NCBI GenBank assembly: GCA_037447655.1 | Contig: JBBHKE010003460.1 | Coordinates: 240,014-304,013 of the forward strand | Direction of reading: 5' to 3' | DNA from: Zygnema cylindricum | Taxonomy: Eukaryota; Streptophyta; Zygnematophyceae; Zygnematales; Zygnemataceae | Length of the DNA: 64,000 nt | Part shown: piece by piece, positions 1-12,274 of the stretch | Layout of the letters: every line of letters starts with the position of its first letter | Position numbering within the stretch: position 1 is the stretch's first letter | Position numbers and translations under genes: made by a program | The notes under the pieces: model-generated | The model's database searches: none | Told to the model about the DNA's origin: nothing | What the model saw: the letters and a program-made list of their open reading frames with translations, nothing else

Positions 1-167
1 CGATTGCTGTCGTAACATGATTAAGCTTTCATAAATATGGGGCTGTTTGTTCAAGATGCATGGGTCGTCATACAGTTTTTCACTGCATATCCTTTTGATA
101 CACTTATCACTCTAAATATAGAATGCAACAAGGAGACTGTTTTTAAAGCGACTTTGTCGAGCTGCAG

Positions 168-3100
168 GTGATAGATTGCATCAAGTTGATTCGTCCATTT
201 GATGGTATATTGAAGCCGAAAGTTGACAACGCGGTAGAGACTATCATAGATGATGGTGACGTCCCCGAACTAGTTCTGGAGCTCCCATTGGAACGTCAAA
301 TATGGGCATTAGTGCATCAGGCAGGGCAAGAGGGATTGTTAGTTACAGAGGTAAGTAGAGACGGTTATAATGCTTCTGTGATGTCGATGACTTTTATTTA
401 ATTGCGTATGTTTCTAATTCACTTTGTATAATGCATTTTTTTTTCTGAATTCTGTTGTTTCGCTCTAAGCTGTTCCTATTAGCCTGTTGCACGCTGGTAT
501 GTTTTTCTAGCAAGACTTTGATCGTCTGTCTCATGAGATTTAAAATATGTGGCTTATTGTTGGACAGGCTGGTGAATATGTTTCGTTTGAAGCTTTACTG
601 TCGCTTATTTGCCGGACCGAGCATATAGGTTTTTGTTGTATTTCCTTTGGAAGATGTGCAGGTATATCAATGGCATCAACAGAAAGCACTATTTTTCGTT
701 TTTTATATTTTTCTTCTATTATCTGTACAGATATGGAAACGGTTGGGCATCGATGGAAAACGACACAGCCATATGGTGGCCAACCTTGTCCAGCAGGGCT
801 GTCTCGTCTCAGAAGTCGACTGTGCGAACAAATCCACTATCTATCGACTTCGCTCGACAAGTATTGAGAATGTGGGAAAATCTCAAGGAACACTAGCTAA
901 TGTTGATGATGTCAGTAATCTGCAGTTGGAGAAAACTGCTCCTGGTCACAAGGCTTTAAAGGATGTAAGTTTTCTCACAGATGCTCCAGTAGCCGGTGCT
1001 CTTTTGTTGCCATCATCGTCTGAGAGACCGCCTACTATGTCAGGAAAATCAATATCGGAGAAAGAGGATGCCTGGCAAATAGTTCCTTATGAGACGACAG
1101 GGGCAGTAACAGGGAAGGCTGACAGCCTGGCTTTGAGTGAACCTCAGCTGAGGGAACCACAAAGCAAATCACGGAGATTGAATTTTCCTATGAATGTGAA
1201 GAGGCAACAGCAGCATGAACAACTGGCTCTGAATGTTCTTCAGGTCAGCCTAGCTCCTTTTACTTTTCACTTGCACCAATTGTTGTATTGAAACTTTCAC
1301 GTTTTATATTCTAGTCAAGGAGAACATTGAAGCAAATCACTAGATAATTTTACACTCAATTTTCAATTTGTAGGTCGTTAAGTGTGGAGTAATTAGAACA
1401 CCAGGTGTTTTTTTTCCCACTTTGCAGGAACGCACATTCATTTTACGATACGAGTTGCAAGCCTTATTGCAAGCCCAACAACCTGCCCATGCCCAAAAGT
1501 CTCAATTGGACCGGAAAACTGTGGTCAGGATGGTAGCGAGACTGCAAGACCAGGGTCTTGTGAAGTTAGTGAAAGTGTTTTTGCCAGGTGTCTCCAACGG
1601 GGGAAAGATTAGGGCTGTGGAGTTACTGCTTTTGCCTTCACAACAGTTCACTCCTGAGCTCCTTCAGGAGGTACACAAACGCTGTAGGAGATTGGAGCAA
1701 GATTCTCGGCCAGGATTTAAGCCCAACAAGCTCGTGGCAGAAGGAGACACAACAATGCCTGTCCTTTCTGGACTCCAGCGAATGCCAGGGCCGAGAGAGG
1801 TCGATCGTCTAAAATTGGTTCAGGAGAGAGAACGACGTGTCTCTGCTGTAGACCCCTTTGGAGCCCTTCAAAAAAATGGATATATTATTGCTCGAATGGT
1901 CCGAGCTCGTCTCTGGCATCGCTTTCTCTGGACTTATGTGGCAAGCTCCAAAGAGGCAACGCCAAATGGTGAGTAACCATAAAAGAGGCTGGGATTTTTT
2001 TGCGCTCCTTGGACTTCGTCTTGTTGGTCCTTAACTATCATCCTTCTTGACGGGGAGTTGTCCAATTCTCCATTATTTCAATTGCAGGTTCTCGTCAGTT
2101 TCATGTGGAGAGGGCATTACTGGCCATGCCTCTCCAGCTGTACCTTCAAGTGATTGGGACTCAGGCAAATTTAGAGGACATTCTGAAGCGCACCTTTCAA
2201 GACTGCATTTTATCAGATTTATCTCCTGTAGACCGTGCCCTTTTGATGGATTCTCGGACCAATTCTGGTATCTCACAACTCTTGGACATGCTATGTCGAC
2301 TCAAGGTAGGCTCTCCGACTTCCTGACCAATACTATTTATGTTCCTTCAAAAAGACTCCTGGTTAATGAACTCCGTTCGAATTTGTTCTCGACTTTTGGA
2401 GCTGCGAGTCACGAATCTGGGTGCAATAAACTTTGCAGAGACTAGCTACTTGCACATCTCTCATGTCCTGCTTTTCCAAGTTTGACTTATAAACTGGGGT
2501 CATATCTTCCAGCTGGTACGCCTTGAGATAGGAAGTGTGTCTCAAAGGAAGACTGAGCAGTCCCATGTGGTTGATATGGCGGCTCTCGAGTTTGTCCTGG
2601 AGAGACATCCGTACATAGAAGAACCAGCTGGAGAGGAAACAGTGAGGAGGATTGTCTTTGATCTCGCCACGGAGGAGGGCATGAGCAGCTATTGGAGCAC
2701 ATTGGAGTTTGTCTATGCCAAACTTGATCAGAAACAAGCTAGGGCTGCGTTTCCCGGCAATGTCGTCCGGGAGGTGAGACAAAAATGTTGTTTTAAGAGT
2801 TTTTTATATTTGTTTAGGGTTTTTTAGGGTTCTTCCAGGCACGACACATGCTTGTGCTTTGTGCCAGCTGGTAACCTCTTTCCCTTTTAGTGATTTTGTA
2901 AGCTGTACCAAGCATCTCAGTTTCGTTTGATTGGCTTTCTGTCTTGTACAGCGTCCATTCATGGTGTACCGTTTTTGTTTTATTAGTTTTATACGTTTTA
3001 CTGCGAGTTGTCCATGTGTGGCGTTTGTGGGTGCCAGCTGTACAGCGTCCGTGCATGGTGTACCGTTTTTGTTTTATTAGTTTTGTACGTTTTACTGAGT

Positions 3101-6100
3101 GTCGTCCATGTGTGGCGTTTGTGGGTGCCAGCTGTACAGCGTCCGTGCATGGTGTACCGTTTTTGTTTTATTAGTTTTGTACGTTTTACTGAGTGTTGTC
3201 CATGTGTGGCGTTTGTGGGTGCCAGCTGTACAGCGTCCGTGCATGGTGTTCAGACCGTGTCATGACGTGGCAGCAGCGCCGCCAGCTGGTCAATTCTCTC
3301 CAGGCTCTTCCGCCGAATGGCAAAAACCATGCAGTAGAATGTGCTGCAATTGCCAGGGATGTGGGGCTCAGTCTCAACCAGGTACACACTCTACTCACCT
3401 CTGCGACTGTCTGTAAGCTTGTCCACACTATGGTTAATTCTCTGGATGTTGACTGAGGTTTGTATTTTGGTAATTTTTTGTTCAATTCTGTACCAGAAAG
3501 GTACACGTCTTGGTAAACATCCCGAGGATTTACCATAGCGTGGCTTCTTGAGATATAAGCATAGTTCGTCACTATGAACAAAATGTATGGAAAGCTCGCA
3601 AACCGTGCAGAAACTTTCCATGATACAAATTTTGTTCTTTAATTTGTGCACAACTGTGAATGTCTAGCTTGATTGATTAAATTTTTGCAATGTTTACAAA
3701 CAAGGCACTGAATATTTGCACATTTTGTTCATAAGTTTGTGAGAAAAGAACCTTCAGACTTCCGCTTTGTCCAGTGGACAATTGATTCTATACAGCCGAG
3801 TCTTATCCGCCCTTTTACCTATGTACTAGTAGTTGCAGATTCATTGTTTTTGCAAACATTTACAAAGAAGACAGACTGATTGAGGCGTGATCACATTGGA
3901 AACAATAAGTTGTGTATAACTGCCAAACCTCAATACTATTGTTTGGTTTAGTATAGTGATCGCTATTGGTGTCAATATCACTTATTTGGTTGCAACTTTT
4001 TCTGGCCAAAAATTATAAATTAGTATTATGACACTTTTTAAGAGAGTGGACCACAATCTGTCGCGTCGCACTACACTAAATTAGGACTACGCATCTTAAT
4101 TTCGCATTTACACTTGTAATTCCTTTGCTCTAATAGCGGATGGACAGTGTAGTATGTGGATGTGGTCCACATAATTCATCCGAACCTGACATCACATTCG
4201 AATGGTGATGCAGGTGGTGAGCATGATGTATGCGAGAAATTTTCGCATGCGTTTGCAAACATTGCAGAATAAACCAATGCTGACATCAGCATCAGAAAGA
4301 AGACAAATAGCAGGAAAGGGGGAATGGGGAGAGGCTGCTGTGGCAAAGAGGGTAGCAGAGGAGGGAGAAAGAGAGAGGGACCCTCTACACGTGCAGGCGT
4401 ATAAGAGGCAAAAGTATCAGGCTAAACGGGAGGCTGAGAAGGAGAAGGAAAAGGAGGAGGAGAAAGAGAAGGAGAAGGCGAAGGAGAGGGCAAAGGAAAA
4501 AGCGGCCTTGGAGAGCTATTTAGGTCTCGAGGCTGACCCAGAGCATCGACATGGGGAAAAACAACGTGTGGTCAAGCAGCGAGCCAAGCGAATCTTGTGG
4601 AACGAGAATTTGGATAGGCAAGTTCTTTTTTTCTTCTTTTCCTTTTTTTTTCTTTTGTTGTTGTGTTGCTGTTGTCATTGTTGGTTTGACAATTGCACAG
4701 AGTATTGAAGAAAAACCTTTTGCATTTCTGCCAGTTTTAGTCACAATGAAACTTACCAAATCAGTCCTACCAACTTGACGAATCCCTCGCATGCTTTCTT
4801 CCCTGAAAACGCTCTACAATTGGGGCCGGGAGGGAGAGATTTTTTTTTTCTGCAGGAGTTTAGTAATGCATTATTTAAGTTTTCGAGCTCAGCATCCTCG
4901 CATGCAATGGCATAGACAAAAGGGCCTTCCCTGTACTCCGGATGCCTGTAGAAGAAGGATAGCCGCTCTGAGAATGGATGGAAGGACTCGACAAGCTATG
5001 GGTGCCTTGCTCGGACTCCTTATGAGAAGGTATAACCAATGGCAAGCTTGGAGGCGTCAGAAGGTAGGGGCAAAGGAAGGAGGCCCTCCTTTTGATAGTC
5101 AGGCTGAGACAGGATCCGCTCAGGGGATCTCCAGTAGGACTGGGAGAGAGGGAGAAGAACTGCAGGTGATTGAAGGGAGACAAGAGGAGGAAGCATCTGG
5201 AGGAGTTTCGAAAGCTAGAGTTCACGAGGAAGGAGAGGGTGGTAGTGGCGGTACAATGGGAAGTGGGGTGGGGAGTGGTAAGGCTGGGAATATGCTTTTG
5301 GATAAAGGGAAGAGATTTGGGAGATGGGATGGGGGTTGGAGATGGAATGATACGAGTCATCCCCAAGTTGCGAATGCTTTGGCAAATGTAATGTCAGCAT
5401 GGGCCTCTGTGAGGCCATGGACAAGCCGACCGGCTCGAAGGAAACGACCAGGAACAGTTGTCTCTAGAAAGTCCATTCACTCAGTTGAGAAATTGTCGGA
5501 GAAGGAGAAGGACAAGGAGGAGGAAAAGGCGAGGGAGAAGGGAAAGGAGAAAGATAATGTCCCAGAAGGACCGGTGGAGAAGACAGGTTTTGGGCCCGTT
5601 GGTAGAGTTCCGCCTGGTCCTGTGGCTTCTAAGAAAGACGCACCAGAACATGGGAGTGTGGTCCGTAAAGCGACAGAAGAAATTGTACGGAAATCTTTAA
5701 AGGCAGCTTCGGCAGTTGAACTGATTAAAGCCCTTCTTCTGAATAGTACTTCAGATGGACAATATTCGGAGCTTTTGGTTGCAGCTCTGCGACGTTTGGG
5801 AGACGAGAATGTGGTCGCTGCCTTTGAATATTTACGAGAGCATGAGCTTGTGGTGAGAATTACTTTGTACTTTAATCACCACTACTGTAGATTTGAGCTA
5901 AAGTTTGGTTCAAAGTTAGTCCACTTCAGAAATCATTGTCTGACATCAAATTAGAGTGCTAGCTAGAAGTTTGAATGGCATCAACCGATGTAGTCCATGA
6001 TTGCCCAAAAGCTATTTGAAATCTGAAATAACCTTTGGTCCATTTGAGTGGGTAGTGTACAGTGTACTATTCTCTTCTTTTGTGCCTTTACGTCCACGTT

Positions 6101-9100
6101 TCTCAAAGATGTAGTGTTGAAACTACACCCTTTTTCACTACTATGGCACTAGAATCCACTAATTCAGCGCGGTTTTTTCCTGGCCTCTGACCATAAAATA
6201 CCAGTAATATTACTTTCGTGTCTTCAATCGTCCATGTCATTTGTTACAAAACGAAATTTAATAAATTAGTAACGTGCTCACACTAATAATTTATTCACTC
6301 TTTGATTCACGGTGTAGCAATTGAACAGAAACAAGAGTCCAGATTATTACCACAACCTTGTTATGACAATCTTATCTGACACACAAAGACATACAAAGAC
6401 ATATAAAAATCTTGGTTACCTTCTTGGACAGGTATCGGGCCGGGGAGGACGCCCATTCGCAGTTTCTCAGAGGGTAGTAGAAATGGCACTGTCTGTCAAG
6501 GGTCCTGGGAGTGACGCTCATCGCTGTTTAGAGTGGATTGCCCAAAATTCAGGACAGATCCTCCATGGATGGTTACTTGTCCCTTCGGAACAGAGATCGG
6601 GACACTTGCTTCAGGTTCTCACTCTTTTGGCTTCAGAGGAGACAAGAGCCGTTCCTTTTTTACCGAGTGTGGGAGTGGGAGAGTCGTTGGAGGGACCACA
6701 GAGGAGAGGATTTAGGGGCGAGCATCTCGGAAGAAGGATTCGTGGGTTTCCGAATATTTTGGTCGGGATTCAGAGACAGGTCATGGGTTTAGGAGCCTTG
6801 GTGGCACTTGGAATGAATACAGATGAGGAAGAGAGGGAAGAGGAGGGAGGCAAGGAAGGAGGAAGGCAAGGAGATGAGGGTCAGGTGAAGACTGGCTCTC
6901 TAAAAGACAACGTTGGAAGTTCGTTGGCTGTATTAGAGGATGTTGGTGAGGGAAGTGGTGCAGTGAAGGAGGCTGTAGAGGAAAGAGGAAGATCAGAAGA
7001 AAGAGATGGAACAGAGAAGAGGGGAGACAGGAAGGAAGAGGAGGATGTCAGGGAGCCTAATGTTTCTGCAGAAGGGTATGAAGAAGAAGAAGACGTAATA
7101 GAAGAAGAAGTTGGAGGAAGAGAAGGCGCGAAAGATTCATTTGCACTAAATGCAGCTTACCGATGTATTGTAGAAGCAGGCGAACATGGTCTGGCTTTGG
7201 AGGAATTAGCAAGGAAAAACGGTTATTCGGGTATGTTGCCAAAAAAACCTTTTTCTTATAAACATTTGAAGTTGTGGTTGACACTCCGTGCAATTTAAAA
7301 CCTTAAGGAAAATTCTGCAACAATTCAGTATAAGGTTATGAGAAATGAAAGTTAACACTGTTCTCTTTGTGTGGTGGAGTTTGAAGGTTTTATTATGTTT
7401 TCTCAAAAAAGGAAAGCTCCTTGAACCATTTCTTTGATGGTTTTTTTTATTTGCAGAGATCGCCAAGGAGGGTTTCGAGGAAATTGTGGATAAGTTAGTG
7501 GCTAGTAATAAGATAAAGAAGGTGAGCTACTGCTCGCTTCTAAGAGCTTGCTATGTAAAATAGAGATTTGAGTGTAATTTTTGTAGAAGTTGATTCCCAT
7601 CCTCCGCTTTTCCATTTTCAGAAAATATCTTCTTGTTTTCCCTTCTTGTTTTTCCATTCTTGTTTTTTCTTTCTTGTTTTTCCTTCTTTTCAGGTTAACG
7701 CTTTCGACCACGTTCGTGTTCTCTCGGAGGAATACGCCGATTGTTTCTTTCTTCAGCCTCATTCTCTGCCCTTAACTTCTGTTTCTGAAGGAACTTCAAA
7801 TTCTCGGAAAGGAAGTACTCGCTTGGGTCACGCTTTGCCATTAACCTCAGCAAAACAAGTCATATCTGAGAGAGCTTCTAGAACTTCTTTTGGATCGTCG
7901 GATTCAGTTTTAGATGGTACTTCGTCTTATGGTGAGGTGATGGTTCAGAGAGAGACTGAGAGTAGGATTCCTTCGGAAATTATCCATTCTGAGACAATTC
8001 CTGAAGCAAGAAAAGAAGATAAGGATCTCTTGGGACTGGTCCCTGTTCGTCCATGGCTGGCTTGGGACGGAGAAATCCATGGACCCTTTTTGGAGGGGCT
8101 TCTGCGGTGCATTCTTCGGACAGTACTTTTCAAGCCGGGCATCTCTGAGGTGAGTTTTAAGATTTCTTTGTCAGTGAGTATTGGACATAATTTTATGTTT
8201 GAAGGAATTTTATTTGCAAATCTCAGATCAAATGTTAGGTGTGGTGAAACGTTTGGGACGACGTTTTTGGCAGATAGACACTCGCAGTTTGGTGTCACGC
8301 TCATCTGTCATTTTCTCTATGTTATTATCTCTCTTTAATTTTATACTGTTGATTGTGAAGTCTTTTTGTCACAGCTGGTCACTACAACTTGACTTATCTT
8401 GACTACATCTTTTCTCGCTCTCATTTACTTCTGTCTCTTCTACTTTGTCAATCTGGTCCTTGGCGTTTGTATGCTGAAGTGCCACCTCTAGTTTTAGAAT
8501 TGGTCCTAGATTCGTTTTGTCTCTAGTACCCTCTTAAGTGTGTACATAGTTAAAACTTAGTTACTTAGCTAAAGACTCTTAGGGATTTAGATCTTTTAGT
8601 GCACACTATTTATTCACACTACTGTTTATCACTAAAACGTAGTAACACTAATCCGTTGCTTGTTTTTCTTGCCCCTGATCTAAAAATAGTGTTAATAACA
8701 CTCCTCGTTTTTTATTAAAGCTCGTTATTAGAACGATTGAAAATTAATCATGTCCTTCATAACTGTGTTAGAATCAATAACACTAATATGAAGCCCCACG
8801 CTAATAATTTCTTTACTTTAATAGCGATTCACGATGCAGTTTAGTGCTAGGCATTTTCCATATATGTCTTTGTCTCCTATTTTCTAAACTGCTAAGCAAT
8901 GCTTTGCTTAATTGTTCCGATTCTTTTCTTGTAATTGCATTAGTGTTCTCCAATTTATTGTAACTCAATGGCTTTATCAGACAGTACAGCGTGAATCGGT
9001 ACCAGTGTCAATGTTTTTTCGCCACTTAAAACATCTTTTCTCTGTTGACACATGTCGGACTGTAGATGACGGTTGCGATTGAAAGGTGAGATTCTCAGCT

Positions 9101-10734
9101 TCCGATTGGCGGTATTCAACTGAAAATCGGACAATTGTGTACAGTGAAAAGATGTTTTAAGTGGCGAAAAAAACATTGACACTAATAGCGATTCACGGTG
9201 TACTGTACATAACTGTACTTCTTTGAATTCTTTGTGTTTGTCCATTTATCACTTTTTTATTATTATTATTATTGTTATTATTATTATTTGATAAAATCTA
9301 TTATTATTCGATGAAATCTATTATTGTTCGATAAGTTATCTGATAAAATGACTGGTTTGTGTATCTTTTTCCGTACAGGAGCAACTTATCAATACTGTAG
9401 ACATAGTCACTCCTCAGGTATGGAATGTCTTATCTCAAACTTTTTGGGTTTTGTGTTATTATACTACTTTTTGGATTCAAGTATTATATGAACAATTAAA
9501 CAAAACTAAAACTTCTTAGTCTATGTCAGTATCAACGACCTTGTTTCCGTTTTTTTTCAGTTGGTTGTCTGTTGTCACGTCTATAAAACAAGTGGAAACT
9601 GTTGTCACGTCGCAGTTTCTGCCGGTTTAATCTTTCTGTTTGGTTTTACTGTCTGTTTTATTCTCCGTTTTTATCTGTTTTTCTGTCCCTTTTTCTGTCA
9701 GTTTTTTTGTCAGTTTTTCTGTTTTAGTGTTTTTTGTGGTTGAATATACACATGTTGAACCAGGCCAGACATTTTCCTCTCCTCTATTTCCATTCTTCTT
9801 ATTTCTCTTGCTCTCCAGTGGGAGGGAGGGAGGGAGGGAGGGAGGGAGGGAGGGAGGGAGGGAGGGAGGGAGGGAGGGAGGGAGGGAGGGAGGGAGGGAG
9901 GGAGGGAGGGAGGGAGGGAGGGAGGGAGGGAGGGAGGGAGGGAGGGAGGGAGGGAGGGAGGGAGGGAGGGAGGGAGGGAGGGAGGGAGGGAGGGAGGGAG
10001 GGAGGGAGGGAGGGAGGGAGGGAGGGAGGGAGGGAGGGAGGGAGGGAGGGAGGGAGGGAGGGAGGGAGGGAGGGAGGGAGGGAGGGAGGGAGGGAGGGAG
10101 GGAGGGAGGGAGGGAGGGAGGGAGGGAGGGAGGGAGGGAGGGAGGGAGGGAGGGAGGGAGGGAGGGAGGGAGGGAGGGAGGGAGGGAGGGAGGGAGGGAG
10201 GGAGGGAGGGAGGGAGGGAGGGAGGGAGGGAGGGAGGGAGGGAGGGAGGGAGGGAGGGAGGGAGGGAGGGAGGGAGGGAGGGAGGGAGGGAGGGAGGGAG
10301 GGAGGGAGGGAGGGAGGGAGGGAGGGAGGGAGGGAGGGAGGGAGGGAGAGGGGGGGAGGGGGGGAGAGAGGGAGGGAGGGAGGGAGGGAGGGAGGGGAGA
10401 GGGGGGGAGGGGGGGAGAGGGGGGGAGAGGGAGGGAGGGAGGGAGGGAGGGAGGGAGGGAGGGAGGGAGGGAGGGAGGGAGGGAGGGAGAGGGGGAGAGG
10501 GGGAGAGGGGGAGGGAGAGACCTTATTGACATCTGCGGCTTCTGTTGTGTCTGACTGCAGTCTTGCCGGGAACTCCTGAATGTGCTCACGTTAGAAGGCA
10601 GTCTTTCGGTTCGACCAGTCGTAAAACAGAAGCCAAAACGTCCTTTCTGGTTGAAAGAAATGGACAAGAAAGGTTCCAGAACGGAGACGAGTCAGCATTA
10701 CTTCATCAATCCAACAGCTATAAACAGGCTGTAG
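168..10734 (+). CDS. GTF3C1: TFIIIC largest subunit (B-block binding, tau138/GTF3C1-like), 5' partial, 13 exons
   Basis: This nuclear protein belongs to the TFIIIC subunit that contacts the B box of tRNA-type Pol III promoters. Exons read from splice sites and frame are 168-350, 731-1243, 1428-1968, 2088-2305, 2513-2773, 3226-3381, 4214-4617, 4856-5852, 6432-7230, 7457-7521, 7694-8149, 9379-9417 and 10561-10734. They sum to 4,806 nt with every phase matching: 1,601 codons, then TAG at 10732. Segments matching plant TFIIIC subunits from family knowledge include IWKRLGID (731), a winged-helix-like DRKTVVRMVARLQDQG (1509), LPLERQIW, PYIEEP with YWSTLEFVYA (exon 5), VMTWQQR (exon 6), a SANT-like NLDRSLVMHY across the 4617/4856 junction, RGFPNI (exon 9), VNAFDHVRV (7694) and VRPW. 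Lys/Glu-rich low-complexity stretches lie in exons 7-9. Plant homologues have about 1,800-1,900 residues, so the N-terminal B-block domain lies before the window. Family assignment is strong; small exon-edge errors are possible. Confidence 0.9.
2947..3253. repeat. 94-bp tandem minisatellite overlapping an intron/exon boundary
   Basis: The segment starting TACAGCGTCC recurs at 2947, 3041, 3135 and 3229, an exact 94-bp period (about 3.3 copies). The last copy contains the acceptor and first 24 or so bases of TFIIIC exon 6, which starts at 3226. The earlier copies therefore duplicate exon sequence inside the upstream intron. The first copy is the most diverged and lacks the CCAG acceptor. The open frames found here are translations of the repeat. 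Confidence 0.9.
3953..4149. mobile_element. Degenerate TA-flanked MITE remnant in a TFIIIC intron
   Basis: The left edge reads TAGTGATCGCTATTGGTGTCA and the right edge reads CTCTAATAGCGGATGGACAGTGTA. These are weak inverted versions of the CACCGTGAATCGCTATTAG terminus seen in better copies elsewhere in the window. The match is imperfect and the borders are approximate. Confidence 0.35.
6059..6315. mobile_element. Possible MITE remnant in a TFIIIC intron
   Basis: The right edge, CACTAATAATTT followed by TTTGATTCACGGTGTA, resembles the inverted terminus of the TA-flanked MITE family. The left edge is only suggested by ACAGTGTACT near 6060. The element sits just upstream of the exon that starts at 6432. 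Confidence 0.3.
8490..8840. other. AT-rich intron DNA with MITE-like right end
   Basis: This stretch belongs to the intron at 8150-9378. It ends with TTTAATAGCGATTCACGATG, close to the inverted MITE terminus, and holds several CACTAATA motifs. No clear left end was found, so it may be one or more decayed elements. Confidence 0.3.
8982..9205. mobile_element. Non-autonomous Tc1/mariner-like MITE, copy M1 (in TFIIIC intron)
   Basis: About 224 bp with long terminal inverted repeats. The left end starts CAGTACAGCGTGAATCGG and then runs through GTCAATGTTTTTTCGCCAC and TTAAAACATCTTTTCTC. The right end is the inverse and closes with GCGATTCACGGTGTACTG before TA. There is no coding capacity. The TA context and terminus suggest the Tc1/mariner superfamily; that assignment is an inference. 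Confidence 0.75.
9251..9345. repeat. TTA/ATT-rich microsatellite
   Basis: An imperfect run of TTATTATTATT units is followed by repeats of the type CTATTATTCGATGAAAT. It lies in the TFIIIC intron just before the 39-nt microexon at 9379-9417. Confidence 0.7.
9820..10519 (+). repeat. ~700-bp (GGGA)n microsatellite in the last TFIIIC intron
   Basis: A nearly uninterrupted GGGA run extends from about 9820 to 10347 (roughly 130 units). An imperfect G/A-only tail reaches about 10519. It occupies most of the 1,143-bp last intron and ends about 40 nt before the acceptor CTGCAG at 10560. The G-rich strand is the transcribed-sense strand. The runs of three G every fourth base are compatible with G-quadruplex formation. 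The large open frames here are artefacts of the repeat. Confidence 0.95.
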
Positions 10735-12019
10735 AATAAATGTAGAATATAGATAAAGACAGAATCTATCGAAACGGGTATTGAATTTTATCTTGAATGG
10801 TTGGAGCAAATTGTATAGGTTCTTTTGGTGGTATATTCGGTCAGCAAAAAAAAGTTATTTTGTATTACTGTTGGGAAAAAAGTGAAAAAGGAATCGGAAA
10901 GTAAATTTGGATATGAAATTGTGCGTTTGAAAATATCTTTTAAAGGAGTTATAACGGATAGTCGGTACAATTTGCCTTCGGTTATAAAATTCGATGGAAT
11001 ACTTGGAGGTTCGATAATGCGTTTGTATAAACGCTTATTGTTTTAGTTGAAGGGCTCGTTTGCAGATTTTTTCTGGTTGGTTTTTTTTTTTTATGTGAAC
11101 ATCTGTTTTTGCCTCATTATGGCATTTTTGTACATTGTGACAAAATTTTCAGTCGAAATAAAGCGAGTTCGTTGGTTCAAAGTTATTTGCAATTTAGGTG
11201 CAAGAGGAAAGGAAATGATGTGTTTCTCGCAGACGCGTACAAAATTAAATGTGTGATTGAGATTTGTACCTTTATTGTGCCTTGTCTATTCGTTGATGAA
11301 GTCGTCATGTGCATTTGTTTGTTAAATGAAATAACCTCATACAAAGTGAGAATATCAGCATTTGATTCTAAGGATTAGAAGATAGTTTCCAGTTTCTGTA
11401 GTTCAAGCTGAAAAGCCTAAGGGCTAAATGGCCATTGTAACGGAGAGGCCTCCATTAACTCTGTTGTATGTCATAATGGAAGTAGATAACAAAGCCGTAA
11501 CGGAAGCTCTCTGTTACAATGGCATTTTTACTCTAGAATAGATGCGAGGAAGCAGATTTTGAGTGTAAACATATTGAGGCACTCAGCCAAAACTGCTGAC
11601 GTGACACCTCCGTTTTGTGACATCATCTTTTTTTCTAAACATTTTTCTGAGCTACTGCATCAATCGTACATTCTCTGAGTGTAAAGATTTGTATCGCATC
11701 ATATCGCATTGCATCGGATCGTTACCCGATTAATCATCACCATCGTCACGATTAATCGCGTCCTCCAAAGCAACAAAGCGTCACGTGTCAGTTCGTAGGC
11801 GACCAATAGTGATCCAATGTACAAACACAAGGGGAAAGGGGGGGGGGGGGGGATATGGGAGGGGGGAAAGGGAGAGAGGGAGAGAGAGCAAGAGGCGAAA
11901 GAGGGAGAGGGGGGGAAGGAGAGTGATTCGTCCGCCAGGTCCCTGCATCCATCCATTCCCATCTCCCTTTTCACTCGGCAATGGCACCAAGGCAGAGTTC
12001 GAACCATCCTCCATCACTA
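10735..12019. other. Intergenic: TFIIIC 3' flank, no gene seen
   Basis: The TFIIIC stop codon is followed at once by AATAAA (10735-10740), and another AAATAAAG lies near 11157. Either could be a plant polyadenylation element. A poly-G run (about 11832-11852) with G/A-rich flanks follows. Apart from small unconvincing open frames I see nothing coding. Confidence 0.5.
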
Positions 12020-12248
12020 CACGGCTTTTCGTTATTACTGGTGACAGCTTTTTTTTTATGGTACTTAAAACATCTTTTCTGCGTGCACACTTGTCGGATT
12101 GATAATTCTAACTCGACGGTTGCGATTGGTAGGCAAGATTCCATCCTTCCTATTAGCGGTCTGCAATCGAAAATCGGACATGTGTACATAGGGTCAAGAT
12201 GATTTAAGTGGCAAAAAAAAACATTAACAGTAATAGCGAAACCCGGTA
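12020..12248. mobile_element. Diverged TA-flanked MITE, copy M2
   Basis: The left end (TACACGGCTTTTCGTTATTACTGG) and right end (TAATAGCGAAACCCGGTA) are degraded inverted termini. The inner arms GTACTTAAAACATC and GATGATTTAAGTGGC also pair. The copy lies in the convergent intergenic space between the TFIIIC and BBX genes. Confidence 0.6.
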
Positions 12249-12274
12249 TATATTACCTGTAAAACTCATATTGA

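Noticed and set aside
647-730. Coding sequence upstream of IWKRLG in the same frame
   Set aside because: The family alignment joins LLVTE (exon ending at 350) directly to IWKRLG at 731, with a clean TACAG acceptor at 730.
965-980. A 16-nt intron (GTAAGT...CACAG) in exon 2
   Set aside because: Too short to be spliced, and the frame is open through it.
2812-2836. Telomere-like TTTAGGG motifs
   Set aside because: Only two imperfect units occur, within an intron; not a telomeric array.
2947-3253. CRISPR-like array
   Set aside because: The 94-bp units are contiguous with no unique spacers, and the organism is a eukaryote.
2944-3416. Overlapping open frames of about 76-105 codons
   Set aside because: They read through the 94-bp minisatellite and intron; only the part from 3226 belongs to a TFIIIC exon.
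9627-10667. Open frames of 280-346 codons made of GREGGREGG or PPSLPPSLP repeats
   Set aside because: They are translations of the GGGA microsatellite in an intron, on both strands, with no independent coding evidence.
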